Shown here piece after piece: positions 1-6,160 of a DNA stretch of 7,829 nucleotides (the stretch's first letter is position 1; every line of letters begins with the position of its first letter). The position numbers were made by a program, and so were the translations under genes. This DNA is from Bordetella parapertussis (lineage in GTDB: Bacteria; Pseudomonadota; Gammaproteobacteria; Burkholderiales; Burkholderiaceae_B): contig CAMCWG010000136.1 in assembly GCA_945882005.1 (NCBI GenBank), positions 1 through 7,829 of the forward strand, in the 5' to 3' direction. The notes below the pieces were generated by a model. It was not told the origin of the DNA, did no database searches, and saw only the letters and a program-made list of their open reading frames with translations.

Positions 1-12
1 ATTGTTATTTAC

Positions 13-86
13 TGGAGGCGCAACCCGGAATCGAACCGAGCTACACGGATTTGCAATCCGCTGCATAACCACTCTGCCATTGCGCC
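13..86 (-). tRNA. tRNA-Cys (anticodon GCA)
   Basis: Read on the minus strand this folds as a 74-nt cloverleaf. The acceptor stem pairs GGCGCAA with TTGCGCC, the discriminator is U (usual for tRNA-Cys) and the CCA end is encoded. The anticodon loop is UUGCAAA with anticodon GCA (complement of 52-54), and the T-arm carries GGUUCGAUUCC. It decodes UGC/UGU. The next minus-strand tRNA gene upstream is tRNA-Gly, but a Bug receptor gene on the opposite strand separates them. No terminator is visible in the 12 bases between its 3' end and the window edge, so another gene (tRNA-Leu in many proteobacteria) could follow outside the window. Confidence 0.97.
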
Positions 87-111
87 AACACTAAGCGTTA
101 CGCCGGCGCAG

Positions 112-117
112 ATCATA
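112..117 (-). promoter_or_regulatory. candidate -10 box for tRNA-Cys
   Basis: On the minus strand the hexamer TATGAT is followed by the GC-rich stretch CTGCGCCGGCG. That is the kind of discriminator seen at stable-RNA promoters under stringent control. Transcription would start about 20 nt before the mature tRNA 5' end. I find no good -35 hexamer at 16-18 bp spacing, so this is a partial match. It would let tRNA-Cys be transcribed independently of tRNA-Gly, which appears to be terminated at 1254-1273. Confidence 0.35.
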
Positions 118-152
118 CTACAAAAGACCTTTTTAACTTGGGCGACTCAAAC

Positions 153-158
153 TATACT
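153..158 (+). promoter_or_regulatory. candidate -10 box for the Bug receptor gene
   Basis: TATACT on the plus strand differs from TATAAT at one position. The best-spaced -35 (TTTTTA, 130-135, 17-bp spacer) is weak. A start about 7 nt downstream, near 165, would place the RNA 5' end at the foot of the stem that begins at 167. The resulting leader would be about 75 nt. The overlapping minus-strand reading TATAGT (156-151) means the site could also fire toward tRNA-Cys. Confidence 0.35.
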
Positions 159-166
159 TCCCCTAA

Positions 167-219
167 CCTCAGGACGAAGTGCCTCGCCGGTTCGGCAAGG
201 TCTGGTCCGAGGATTTTTT
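167..219 (+). promoter_or_regulatory. structured leader with terminator-like end (possible attenuator)
   Basis: An outer stem pairs 167-175 (CCTC, bulged A171, GGAC) with 205-212 (GTCCGAGG), giving 8 base pairs. Inside it, 182-189 pairs with 193-200 around a 3-nt loop, with one C-A mismatch. Directly after the outer stem come A213 and six T (214-219), the usual layout of an intrinsic terminator. CCTCG (182-186) could alternatively pair with CGAGG (208-212), so mutually exclusive folds are possible. The ORF downstream starts only about 24 nt later, so this could attenuate the Bug gene or end a short RNA of about 55 nt. The pairing is seen directly; the function is inferred. Confidence 0.5.
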
Positions 220-243
220 GTTCGAGACAATCTGGAGACAATG

Positions 244-1230
244 ATGAAAAAACTAATGACGCGCCGGGCGCTGATGCAACTGGGTGTGGGCGCGCTAGCG
301 CTGATAGCAGGACCTAGTTTCGCGCAGTCCGACTGGCCAACTAAGCCGGTCACCCTGATTGTGCCGTTTCCTGCCGGTGGTGGGACAGACGCCTTTGCTC
401 GTCCCCTAGCGGCTGTACTGGGCAAAGAATTGGGTCAACAATTCATTATTGATAACCGAGGTGGGGCTGGTGGCACTGTAGGCGCGTCGGCTGCTGCCAA
501 GGCTGCCCCTGACGGTTACACCCTGTTCGTGGGCGCAGTACATCATTCGATCGCCCCTTCCATGTATCCCAAGCTGGATTACAGCATCCAGAAGGATTTT
601 GTCCCGCTAGCAGTGATTGCTCGCGTGCCACAGGTGTTGGTTGTCAATCCTAAAAAAGTTCCAGGTAAGGACTACCAAGCCTTCTTGGCTCAAGTGAAAG
701 CGAATCCAGGCAAAATGAACTATGGCTCTGCTGGTAGCGGTACATCACATCACCTTGCGGGTGAGTTGTACAAGATCCAGTCGAAAACCGATATCGCGCA
801 CATTCCTTACCGCGGTGCGGGCCCTTCGATGCAAGGCTTGATTGCGGGCGATGTCGATATGATATTTGACGGCTTGGGTTCGTCTTCTGCGCAAATCAAG
901 GCAGGGCGTATTAAACCTCTCTTTGTGGCAAGCGAAAAGCGCAACCCGGCTATTCCGGACGTACCAACGACCGCTGAAATCGGGCTTCCCAACTATGTGG
1001 TGAGCACGTGGTACGCCTTGTGGGCACCGAAGAATACGCCGCCCGCTGTGACAGAGAAAATCATCGCCGCGCTCAAAAAACTCCCGCAAGACGAGACAAT
1101 CAAGACTGTCTGGGCGACCAATGGCGCTGAGTTTCCAGACTTGAGCGGTGCTAAGTTTGGCGCCTTTGTCGATAGCGAAGTTAAGCGTTGGGCCGAAGTA
1201 GTGAAGGCCTCTGGTGCGAAACTTGATTGA
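244..1230 (+). CDS. Bug-family tripartite tricarboxylate receptor (TctC-like), periplasmic
   Basis: This 328-residue protein has the layout of Bug/TctC solute-binding proteins, which capture organic acids or related small solutes in the periplasm. A signal peptide (residues 1-27) has a TRRALM twin-arginine-like motif (6-11), a hydrophobic core and a PSFA cleavage site before QSDWP. Family motifs follow in order: VPFPAGGGTD (40-49), NRGGAGG (71-77), APDGYTL (88-94), IPYRGAGP (187-194), the GDVDMIFDG stretch (202-210), and WYALWAPKNTP (256-266). Length is normal for the family. ATG codons lie at 241 and 244; GGAG at 234-237 is only 3 nt from the first but 6 nt from the second, so I prefer 244. 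No TctA/TctB membrane partners are adjacent, which is common for Bug genes in Burkholderiales. The ligand cannot be told from sequence. The gene lies antisense between two tRNA genes and ends at a bidirectional terminator. Confidence 0.95.
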   Translation: MKKLMTRRALMQLGVGALALIAGPSFAQSDWPTKPVTLIVPFPAGGGTDAFARPLAAVLGKELGQQFIIDNRGGAGGTVGASAAAKAAPDGYTLFVGAVHHSIAPSMYPKLDYSIQKDFVPLAVIARVPQVLVVNPKKVPGKDYQAFLAQVKANPGKMNYGSAGSGTSHHLAGELYKIQSKTDIAHIPYRGAGPSMQGLIAGDVDMIFDGLGSSSAQIKAGRIKPLFVASEKRNPAIPDVPTTAEIGLPNYVVSTWYALWAPKNTPPAVTEKIIAALKKLPQDETIKTVWATNGAEFPDLSGAKFGAFVDSEVKRWAEVVKASGAKLD

Positions 1231-1253
1231 TGTTTTGTCTGGGCAAGAAAAAA

Positions 1254-1273
1254 GCCTGATCGTGAGATCAGGC
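1254..1273. terminator. bidirectional intrinsic terminator (Bug gene / tRNA-Gly)
   Basis: GCCTGATC (1254-1261) pairs perfectly with GATCAGGC (1266-1273) around a GTGA loop. Six A (1248-1253) precede the stem and TTTT (1275-1278) follows it after one G. Read on the minus strand it is an 8-bp stem followed immediately by U6, a strong terminator for the tRNA-Gly transcript. Read on the plus strand the shorter U4 ends the Bug transcript 24 bases after its stop codon. GGCAA (1242-1246) and TTGCC (1277-1281) extend the dyad outside the A/T tracts. Confidence 0.85.
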
Positions 1274-1287
1274 GTTTTGCCAGAATT

Positions 1288-1363
1288 TGGAGCGGGAGAC
1301 GAGTCTCGAACTCGCGACCTCAACCTTGGCAAGGTTGCGCTCTACCAACTGAGCTACTCCCGC
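1288..1363 (-). tRNA. tRNA-Gly (anticodon GCC)
   Basis: The minus strand gives a 76-nt cloverleaf with acceptor stem GCGGGAG/CTCCCGC, U discriminator and encoded CCA. The D-arm reads AGCTCAGTTGGTAGAGC, the anticodon loop is UUGCCAA with GCC (complement of 1328-1330), and the T-arm carries GAGUUCGAGACUC. It decodes GGC/GGU. A strong terminator lies just downstream at 1273-1254, so it is probably transcribed alone here. In many proteobacteria (E. coli glyW-cysT-leuZ) Gly and Cys tRNAs are adjacent in one transcript. A convincing promoter was not found; the palindrome at 1380-1406 sits where one would be expected. Confidence 0.97.
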
Positions 1364-1364
1364 T

Positions 1365-1378
1365 TTACCGCTTACCGC
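1365..1378. repeat. tandem 7-mer TTACCGC x2
   Basis: TTACCGC occurs twice in direct succession (1365-1371, 1372-1378) immediately upstream of the mature 5' end of tRNA-Gly, so it would lie in the tRNA 5' leader. It may be chance or a slippage duplication; no function is assigned. Confidence 0.5.
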
Positions 1379-1379
1379 C

Positions 1380-1406
1380 CTTGACTGGATGTACATCTCA
1401 GTCAAG
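1380..1406. repeat. near-perfect palindrome between tRNA-Gly and murB (operator-like)
   Basis: CTTGACTG-GATGT (1380-1392) and ACATC-T-CAGTCAAG (1393-1406) form an inverted repeat with 13-base arms, broken only by one unpaired T at 1398. The core GATGTACATC is a perfect 10-bp palindrome. There is no loop and no U-tract, so it resembles a dimer binding site on DNA more than a terminator. It lies 17 bp upstream of the tRNA-Gly mature end and 44 bp upstream of the murB ATG, so it could act on either. Each arm contains TTGACT, close to a -35 hexamer, but neither has a good -10 at normal spacing. Confidence 0.6.
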
Positions 1407-1450
1407 TACGATTCACGAAGACCAAGACTATAGCATACCCTCCCACCCCT

Positions 1451-2554
1451 ATGTCAAACCCGCTAGTTTCCGCGCCTGCGATCGACGCTTTGGGTTCGAT
1501 TTTCGAGTCTGGAACAGCTGGAGTCTCGAGCTTCCGATTGGATTCGGTGGATCTAATAACTCAAAATACCTTGGGACTGGCTTGTCAGGCTCAAAATTTA
1601 GTTGCGTTAAATAGTCTGGCGCAACTACCCGGTGTAACGCAGCTCGCGGCTAAGTATCAAAACGTGTTTGTTCTCGGAGGCGGTAGCAATCTTGTCTTGC
1701 CACCTCTCTGGTCTGCACTAGTCTTAAAGGCAGAGTTCAAAGGCGTTGCGCTTGTTCGTGAGTCGTCAGATTACAGGTTGATTGACGTCGCTGCCGGCGA
1801 GAGCTGGCACGGATGGGTGCGTGACGCGACGCAGCGTGGTTGGTCAGGTTTAGAGAACCTTGCATTAATTCCAGGCACGGTTGGTGCGGCACCTGTACAA
1901 AACATCGGTGCCTACGGCGTTGAATTGCAGGATCGTATCGAATCCGTGACTGCTTGGAATATCCCCGAGGGATGGTTCAAGACGTTTACTCGGGAAGAGT
2001 GTGTGTTTGCGTATCGCGACAGTATCTTTAAGCGTTCAGCGCCAGGTACTTGGCTAATCGTTTCCGTGCGTTTTCGTCTGCCGAAGAGCTGGTCCCCCGT
2101 GCTTGGGTATCCAGATCTTCAAAAATACTTTCGGATCGGTACGGCCGATGCACAAATGCCCTCGGCTCAGCAAGTATTCGATGCGGTGTGTGCCATACGC
2201 CGCGCCAAACTGCCGGATCCAGCCGAGTTGGGTAACGCGGGTAGTTTTTTTAAGAACCCCGTTGTGTCGGCTGAGCGTCACGCGCAACTTTTACAAGCGC
2301 AACCAGATTTGGTGTCTTATCCACAGCCGGATGGGCAATATAAGCTCGCAGCGGGTTGGCTGATTGATCGATGTGGTTGGAAGGGGCGGCGCGTCGGTGC
2401 GGTCGGGATGCACGCCCGCCAAGCGCTTGTACTCGTGAACTACGGAGGCGCACAAGCCGATGAGGTGTTAGCGCTTGCGACTGCAGTGCGTGCAAGCGTT
2501 CAGGAGAAGTTCGGCGTCGCGCTTGAAATGGAACCTATCGCCCCAGCCGCTTGA
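1451..2554 (+). CDS. murB: UDP-N-acetylenolpyruvoylglucosamine reductase
   Basis: MurB is the cytoplasmic FAD enzyme that uses NADPH to reduce UDP-GlcNAc-enolpyruvate to UDP-MurNAc, the second committed step of peptidoglycan synthesis. The 367-residue product has the FAD-binding loop VLGGGSNLVL (74-83), type I motif GAAPVQNIGAYGVE (145-158), YRDS (188-191) with the catalytic Ser191 that protonates the substrate, GSFFKNP (264-270), a HARQALVLVN stretch (321-330), and a C-terminal LEMEP (358-362) with the expected acidic residue. Compared with E. coli MurB (342 residues) it has a longer N-terminus: about 35 residues precede the conserved NTLGL (39-43). The ATG at 1451 is the only ATG/GTG/TTG in the open frame between 1385 and that point, but its upstream is C-rich with no Shine-Dalgarno. 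A GTG at 1547 or TTG codons at 1490 and 1538 are possible later starts. It is alone on the plus strand, away from the other mur genes, and converges with dapB. Confidence 0.96.
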   Translation: MSNPLVSAPAIDALGSIFESGTAGVSSFRLDSVDLITQNTLGLACQAQNLVALNSLAQLPGVTQLAAKYQNVFVLGGGSNLVLPPLWSALVLKAEFKGVALVRESSDYRLIDVAAGESWHGWVRDATQRGWSGLENLALIPGTVGAAPVQNIGAYGVELQDRIESVTAWNIPEGWFKTFTREECVFAYRDSIFKRSAPGTWLIVSVRFRLPKSWSPVLGYPDLQKYFRIGTADAQMPSAQQVFDAVCAIRRAKLPDPAELGNAGSFFKNPVVSAERHAQLLQAQPDLVSYPQPDGQYKLAAGWLIDRCGWKGRRVGAVGMHARQALVLVNYGGAQADEVLALATAVRASVQEKFGVALEMEPIAPAA

Positions 2555-2583
2555 TGCCGTTGGGCCACACAGCAGGCGTGGCT

Positions 2584-2610
2584 CGGTGCTTGCTTAGAGA
2601 CCAAGCACCG
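2584..2610. terminator. hairpin across the dapB stop codon between convergent murB and dapB
   Basis: CGGTGCTT (2584-2591) pairs with AAGCACCG (2603-2610) around an 11-nt loop containing the dapB stop codon complement (2594-2596). A second short dyad, GCCAC/GTGGC, lies at about 2564-2582. Neither strand shows a U-tract after the stems, so this is not a classical intrinsic terminator. It may stabilise 3' ends or mark where the convergent transcripts stop. Confidence 0.3.
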
Positions 2611-3385
2611 TCCGCATATTAAACAAGCCAGTTTTTTTGCCTTCGAGGTAGCGCGCTGCGCGCAAACTGCCTTCAGCGTATCCCGCGCGGCTGCTTGAGC
2701 GATGGGTGATTTCGATGCGCTCGCCAATCCCGCAAAAATACACTGTGTGGTCCCCTACGATGTCACCGCCTCGCACAACAGAGAAGCCAATTTCGCCAGG
2801 CTTGCGGGCGCCGGTATGGCCATGTCTGGTCCAGGTGGCGATATCGTCAAGGTTTTTGCCCCAAGCGTCGGCAACAACTTCGCCCATTTTTAGCGCAGTG
2901 CCAGAGGGAGCATCGACTTTGTGATGGTGGTGTGCTTCAAAAACTTCCACATCGTATCCAGAGTTCAGAATGCGTGCAGCCATATCAAGTAGTTTGAGGG
3001 TTGCATTGACACCCACACTCATATTTGGTGCAAACACGATACCGATCGACTTTGCGGCCTCAGTGATCGCAGCTTTGCCTGCATCGCCAAAGCCTGTTGT
3101 CCCGATCACCATGTTGACGCCGTTCGCAACACACGCTTTAAGGTGTTCAAGCGAGCCCTCTGGGCGGGTGAAATCAATGAGGCAATCTGCCTGTTTGAGC
3201 GCAGAAAGCTGATCCGTAATCAACACTCCGCTCAGCTTGCCTAAAAAGGCCGTGGCGTCTTGCCCGAGCATTGGTGCACCGGCGATATCCAGGGCGACCG
3301 TGAGCGTCAGATCAGTGGATTGGGTAACGGCCTCGATGAGCATACGGCCCATACGACCACTGGCTCCGGCGATTGCGATACGCAT
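2594..3385 (-). CDS. dapB: 4-hydroxy-tetrahydrodipicolinate reductase
   Basis: DapB reduces the DapA product with NAD(P)H in the cytoplasm, on the route to meso-diaminopimelate (for peptidoglycan cross-links) and lysine. The 263-residue length fits the family. The N-terminal Rossmann fold shows GASGRMGR (7-14), with DFTRPEG (71-77) and GTTGF (95-99). The catalytic segment [15 protein letters not shown] (150-164) carries His152 and Lys156, matching E. coli His159 and Lys163. The start at 3385 is preceded by AAGAG at 6-nt spacing. The bamE stop is 32 bases upstream on the same strand with no terminator seen, so dapB is probably co-transcribed with bamE. Confidence 0.97.
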   Translation of the reverse strand: MRIAIAGASGRMGRMLIEAVTQSTDLTLTVALDIAGAPMLGQDATAFLGKLSGVLITDQLSALKQADCLIDFTRPEGSLEHLKACVANGVNMVIGTTGFGDAGKAAITEAAKSIGIVFAPNMSVGVNATLKLLDMAARILNSGYDVEVFEAHHHHKVDAPSGTALKMGEVVADAWGKNLDDIATWTRHGHTGARKPGEIGFSVVRGGDIVGDHTVYFCGIGERIEITHRSSSRAGYAEGSLRAARYLEGKKTGLFNMRTVLGL

Positions 3386-3417
3386 GATGGACTCTTGTTT
3401 TGTAAGTAAGTAGCGGT

Positions 3418-4005
3418 TTAGCGCAGGGGAGTGGGTGCATCGAGCGGAGCCACAGGGGAGGCCGAGGGATCAGACGGTGTCGTATCTCCGAGTGTTTCGC
3501 CGAGGGTCACGCCAGGCAGGATCTCCACTGGTGCTGACAGGCCCGACTCCGCCGCCGCGTCGTTAACCTCGCGCGTCATGTTCAACTGATGCTGAGCAGC
3601 CTCTTTTTGCGAGGTGCGGATTTCTTCGCGGGCGATCTGGAAAGGCTGAAGCTCTGGTTGTTCATCGCCGCGCCAGCTAGCGAGTTGGCTGCCTTCGAAG
3701 ATAACCGTCAATACACGCTCTTCGATCTTACCGTTACCTGCGCGGTAGAAGTAAGGGTAGTCCCAACGGTTGGCATGCAGCACACTGGCTAACGTAGGCG
3801 TGCCAAGCGCAAAGCGGACTTGCTCACGCGACATACCGGGGCGTAAGAGGGAGACTTGGTCTTTAGTGACCCAGTTACCTTGCTGAACGCCGGTACGGTA
3901 GGGAAAGCCCCACTGATTGGAGGAACAGCCGATTAGAGCTGCCGCGCAAACCACACCTAACAGGCTGGCGCGCAGGTACGAAGCGAGAGTACGGAATGTG
4001 AACAC
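3418..4005 (-). CDS. bamE: outer membrane assembly lipoprotein BamE (SmpA/OmlA)
   Basis: BamE is a periplasm-facing outer-membrane lipoprotein of the BAM complex that inserts beta-barrel proteins. The 195-residue precursor has a signal sequence ending in lipobox LIGC (24-27); Cys27 would be acylated, and Ser-Ser follows, consistent with export to the outer membrane. The SmpA/OmlA domain covers about 36-115, with [10 protein letters not shown] (36-45), [19 protein letters not shown] (52-70) and WDYPYFYR (81-88). The last 80 residues form a Gln/Glu-rich stretch and then a Pro/Ser/Ala/Thr-rich, probably disordered tail. E. coli BamE (113 residues) lacks this tail; longer forms are usual in betaproteobacteria. 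The start is GTG, supported by AGAGG (complement of 4012-4016) 6 nt away; no ATG fits. It leads a probable bamE-dapB unit and diverges from fur. Confidence 0.95.
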   Translation of the reverse strand: MFTFRTLASYLRASLLGVVCAAALIGCSSNQWGFPYRTGVQQGNWVTKDQVSLLRPGMSREQVRFALGTPTLASVLHANRWDYPYFYRAGNGKIEERVLTVIFEGSQLASWRGDEQPELQPFQIAREEIRTSQKEAAQHQLNMTREVNDAAAESGLSAPVEILPGVTLGETLGDTTPSDPSASPVAPLDAPTPLR

Positions 4006-4011
4006 TGCAGA

Positions 4012-4016
4012 CCTCT
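4012..4016 (-). promoter_or_regulatory. Shine-Dalgarno fixing the GTG start of bamE
   Basis: The minus strand reads AGAGG followed by six bases (TCTGCA) and GTG. Good spacing and the lack of a nearby in-frame ATG make the GTG at 4005 the likely start. Confidence 0.7.
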
Positions 4017-4077
4017 ATAGGTTTTGCAACCAAAGACGCTATCATAAAGCCTTAATCGCACGCCTAGTAGGCAAAAT

Positions 4078-4083
4078 AGGGGA
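4078..4083 (+). promoter_or_regulatory. Shine-Dalgarno fixing the TTG start of fur
   Basis: AGGGGA lies six bases (TTTTTC) before the TTG at 4090. No ATG or GTG occurs in frame before the conserved Fur domain, so this site is the main support for a TTG start. Confidence 0.75.
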
Positions 4084-4089
4084 TTTTTC

Positions 4090-4509
4090 TTGGATACCGA
4101 GAACGACCAAAGCGACCTTAAAAACGTCGGCCTTAAGGCCACGTTTCCGCGCCTAAAAATTCTCGATATGTTTCGCAAGTCTGGTGAAAGACACCTGAGT
4201 GCCGAAGATATCTATCGCTCTTTACTCAATGACAAGATTGATATTGGGCTGGCTACCGTTTATCGGGTGTTGACGCAATTCGAGCAAGCGGGCATTTTGG
4301 CCCGAAGCCAGTTTGATGGTGGCAAGTCTGTTTTTGAGCTCAATGACGGGGATCATCACGATCACCTCATCTGCACCCATTGCGGCAAAGTGACGGAGTT
4401 TGCCGACGAAGAAATTGAAAAGCGGCAACATAAAATTGCTCGAACTAATGGCTACCGACTAGAAAGTCACGATATGGTGCTGTACGGGGTGTGCAAGGAT
4501 TGCGGCTAA
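4090..4509 (+). CDS. fur: ferric uptake regulator Fur
   Basis: Fur is a dimeric Fe(II)-dependent regulator that represses iron-uptake genes. The 139 residues contain the winged-helix DNA-binding domain (about 9-85; [14 protein letters not shown] at 15-28, [20 protein letters not shown] at 51-70) and the metal/dimer domain ([16 protein letters not shown], 89-104). By alignment to E. coli Fur with a +2 offset, all metal ligands are present: His35, Glu83, His90, His92 (regulatory site); His89, Asp91, Glu110, His127; and Cys95/Cys98 (structural zinc). A second CxxC (Cys135, Cys138) ends the protein. These ligands favour Fur over Zur or PerR. Start is TTG with AGGGGA 6 nt upstream. It diverges from bamE across 84 bases and its TAA overlaps the recN stop codon. 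I see no clear Fur box in the upstream region. Confidence 0.96.
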   Translation: MDTENDQSDLKNVGLKATFPRLKILDMFRKSGERHLSAEDIYRSLLNDKIDIGLATVYRVLTQFEQAGILARSQFDGGKSVFELNDGDHHDHLICTHCGKVTEFADEEIEKRQHKIARTNGYRLESHDMVLYGVCKDCG

Positions 4510-6155
4510 GAGCCTGCATCTAGCAGTTCTGAGGCATGTTTGCGCGTGGTATCAGTGATTTTGATGCCACCTAGCATGCGGGCGATTTCCTCAATACGTG
4601 CTCGGTCGTCTAGCGCAGTAATGCTTGAGGTGGTGACACCTTTGGCCTGTTGCTTACTGACCTGAAAGTGATGCTGACCACGGGCTGCCACCTGAGGCAG
4701 GTGGGTGACGCAAAGTACTTGGTGTCGCTGCCCGAGTTCACGTAACAGGTTGCCCACGACTTCGGCCACGGCGCCACCAATACCGCTGTCGACTTCATCA
4801 AAAATGAGTGTTGGTACGCGAGCCGCACGGCTCGCGATCACCGATAGAGCGAGCGAGATCCGAGCGAGCTCTCCGCCGGATGCGACTTTAGCGAGTGGCT
4901 TTGGCGTTGTGCCTGCGTGACCCGAGACCAGAAAATCAACATGATCCTGCCCTTGCGCTGAAGCCGCAGCTTCGGTCAGTGCGATGGTGAACTGCCCGCC
5001 TTCCATGGCCAGGGTTTGCATGGCGCGGCCCACAAGCTTACCTAAGTCTTTTGCGGCTTTTTGTCTGGCGGCAGAGAGCGCTTGCGCGTGTTGTTCGTAC
5101 TCTTTTTTAAGCGCGGCGGCAGCGGCGCGTAGCGCTTCAATGTCGGCTGACTCCTGCAGAGACTTGAGTTCGCTTTGAAGCGTTTGATGTAAAGCGTAGA
5201 GCTGTTCGGGTTCGGTTTTGAACTTGCGCGCAAGATCAAAAATCGTTCGCATCCGTTCCTCAGCCGTTGCAAGCCGCGCTGGATCAAGCTCTCCGCGCGA
5301 TAAATAGGCGTTGAGGTCCGAGACCGCTTCACTCACGCCAATACGTGCCGACTCTAGCGCCTCGTAGACCGATTGCAAGGCTGGGTCGTGGCGCAAAAGT
5401 TGGTTAATGCGTTGCACCGCTGTTGCGATTTGATGATGTGCGGAAGCCTCGGTGTCGTCGAGTAATGCAAGCGCCTGGGCTGCCCCATCGATGAGCGCCT
5501 GCCCGTTCGCAAGACGCGTGTGCTCCGAGGAAACGTCTTGCCATTCAGTTGGTCCGAGACTCAGACGATCGAGCTCTGCTATTTGCCATTCGAGCTTCTC
5601 GCGGGCGGCTGCGATCACGCTAGCATCTTGTTCACTCAGCGAGAGCTGTCGCTCGACTTTGCGCCATGCTTTCCAGGCACTCGATACCTGTTGTCGTAGC
5701 GTTTGATGACCACCATGCGCGTCCAGCATGTCGCGTTGATTCTCTGGTTGCAAAAGACTTTGGTGGGCATGTTGTCCGTGAATGTCGACGAGATGTTCGC
5801 CCACTTCACGCAACTGCGTGACAGTCGCCGTCGTGCCGTTAATATAGGCGCGACTGCGTCCTTGTGCATCAATCACACGGCGCAAAACGAGTTCGTCGCC
5901 GGCTCGCAGATCGTGCTCGCTCAGCCATTGCTGCAGTTCGGGCGGTGTATCAAAAATTGCACTGACGTCGGCCCGTTCCGCGCCTTGACGTAACACCGAG
6001 ACGTCCGCCCGCTCGCCGAGCGTGAGCGCAAGCGCATCAATCAGGATGGATTTGCCCGCGCCAGTTTCACCTGAAAAGACGGTAAATCCAGACGCAAAAT
6101 CAATCTCAGCCTGGGTGACAATGACAAAGTCACGAATTTGCAGGGCGCGCAGCAT
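4506..6155 (-). CDS. recN: DNA repair protein RecN
   Basis: RecN is a cytoplasmic SMC-like ATPase that acts early in recombinational repair of double-strand breaks. The 549 residues show Walker A GETGAGKS (29-36), a central helical region rich in Glu/Gln/Ala (about 150-400) consistent with the coiled-coil arms, the ABC signature SGGELARIS (426-434), Walker [14 protein letters not shown] (about 449-461) and the H-loop CVTHLPQ. Length is normal for RecN (about 550). I chose the ATG at 6155 because the conserved [13 protein letters not shown] starts there; the frame stays open to 6200, but that extension (MEPYAALRQ...) lies inside nadK and is not family-like. It starts 5 bases after the nadK stop, so it is very likely co-transcribed and perhaps translationally coupled. 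Its TAG overlaps the fur TAA on the other strand. No LexA-type box was noticed upstream of nadK or recN. Confidence 0.96.
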   Translation of the reverse strand: MLRALQIRDFVIVTQAEIDFASGFTVFSGETGAGKSILIDALALTLGERADVSVLRQGAERADVSAIFDTPPELQQWLSEHDLRAGDELVLRRVIDAQGRSRAYINGTTATVTQLREVGEHLVDIHGQHAHQSLLQPENQRDMLDAHGGHQTLRQQVSSAWKAWRKVERQLSLSEQDASVIAAAREKLEWQIAELDRLSLGPTEWQDVSSEHTRLANGQALIDGAAQALALLDDTEASAHHQIATAVQRINQLLRHDPALQSVYEALESARIGVSEAVSDLNAYLSRGELDPARLATAEERMRTIFDLARKFKTEPEQLYALHQTLQSELKSLQESADIEALRAAAAALKKEYEQHAQALSAARQKAAKDLGKLVGRAMQTLAMEGGQFTIALTEAAASAQGQDHVDFLVSGHAGTTPKPLAKVASGGELARISLALSVIASRAARVPTLIFDEVDSGIGGAVAEVVGNLLRELGQRHQVLCVTHLPQVAARGQHHFQVSKQQAKGVTTSSITALDDRARIEEIARMLGGIKITDTTRKHASELLDAGS

Positions 6156-6160
6156 GGACG

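Noticed and set aside
87..1287. Attachment-site duplication of a tRNA 3' end flanking the Bug cassette
   Set aside because: I compared the edges of the interval with both tRNA ends by eye and found no direct repeat, and there is no integrase; insertion by site-specific integration is not supported.
745..1332. Long minus-strand open frame (195 codons) across the Bug gene and tRNA-Gly
   Set aside because: It overlaps a clear Bug coding sequence and runs into a tRNA gene and a terminator; the translation resembles no family and is a shadow frame.
1381..1614. Small plus-strand open frame overlapping the start of murB
   Set aside because: It begins in the palindrome, has no ribosome-binding site, and overlaps murB in another frame.
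4006..4089. Fur box upstream of fur
   Set aside because: No sequence close to GATAATGATAATCATTATC or tandem GATAAT units was found; TATCATAAAG is too weak a match.
5042..5332. Minus-strand open frame inside recN, and similar ones at 4610-4828, 5452-5706 and 5703-5993
   Set aside because: All lie within the intact recN gene in other frames, with no family resemblance.
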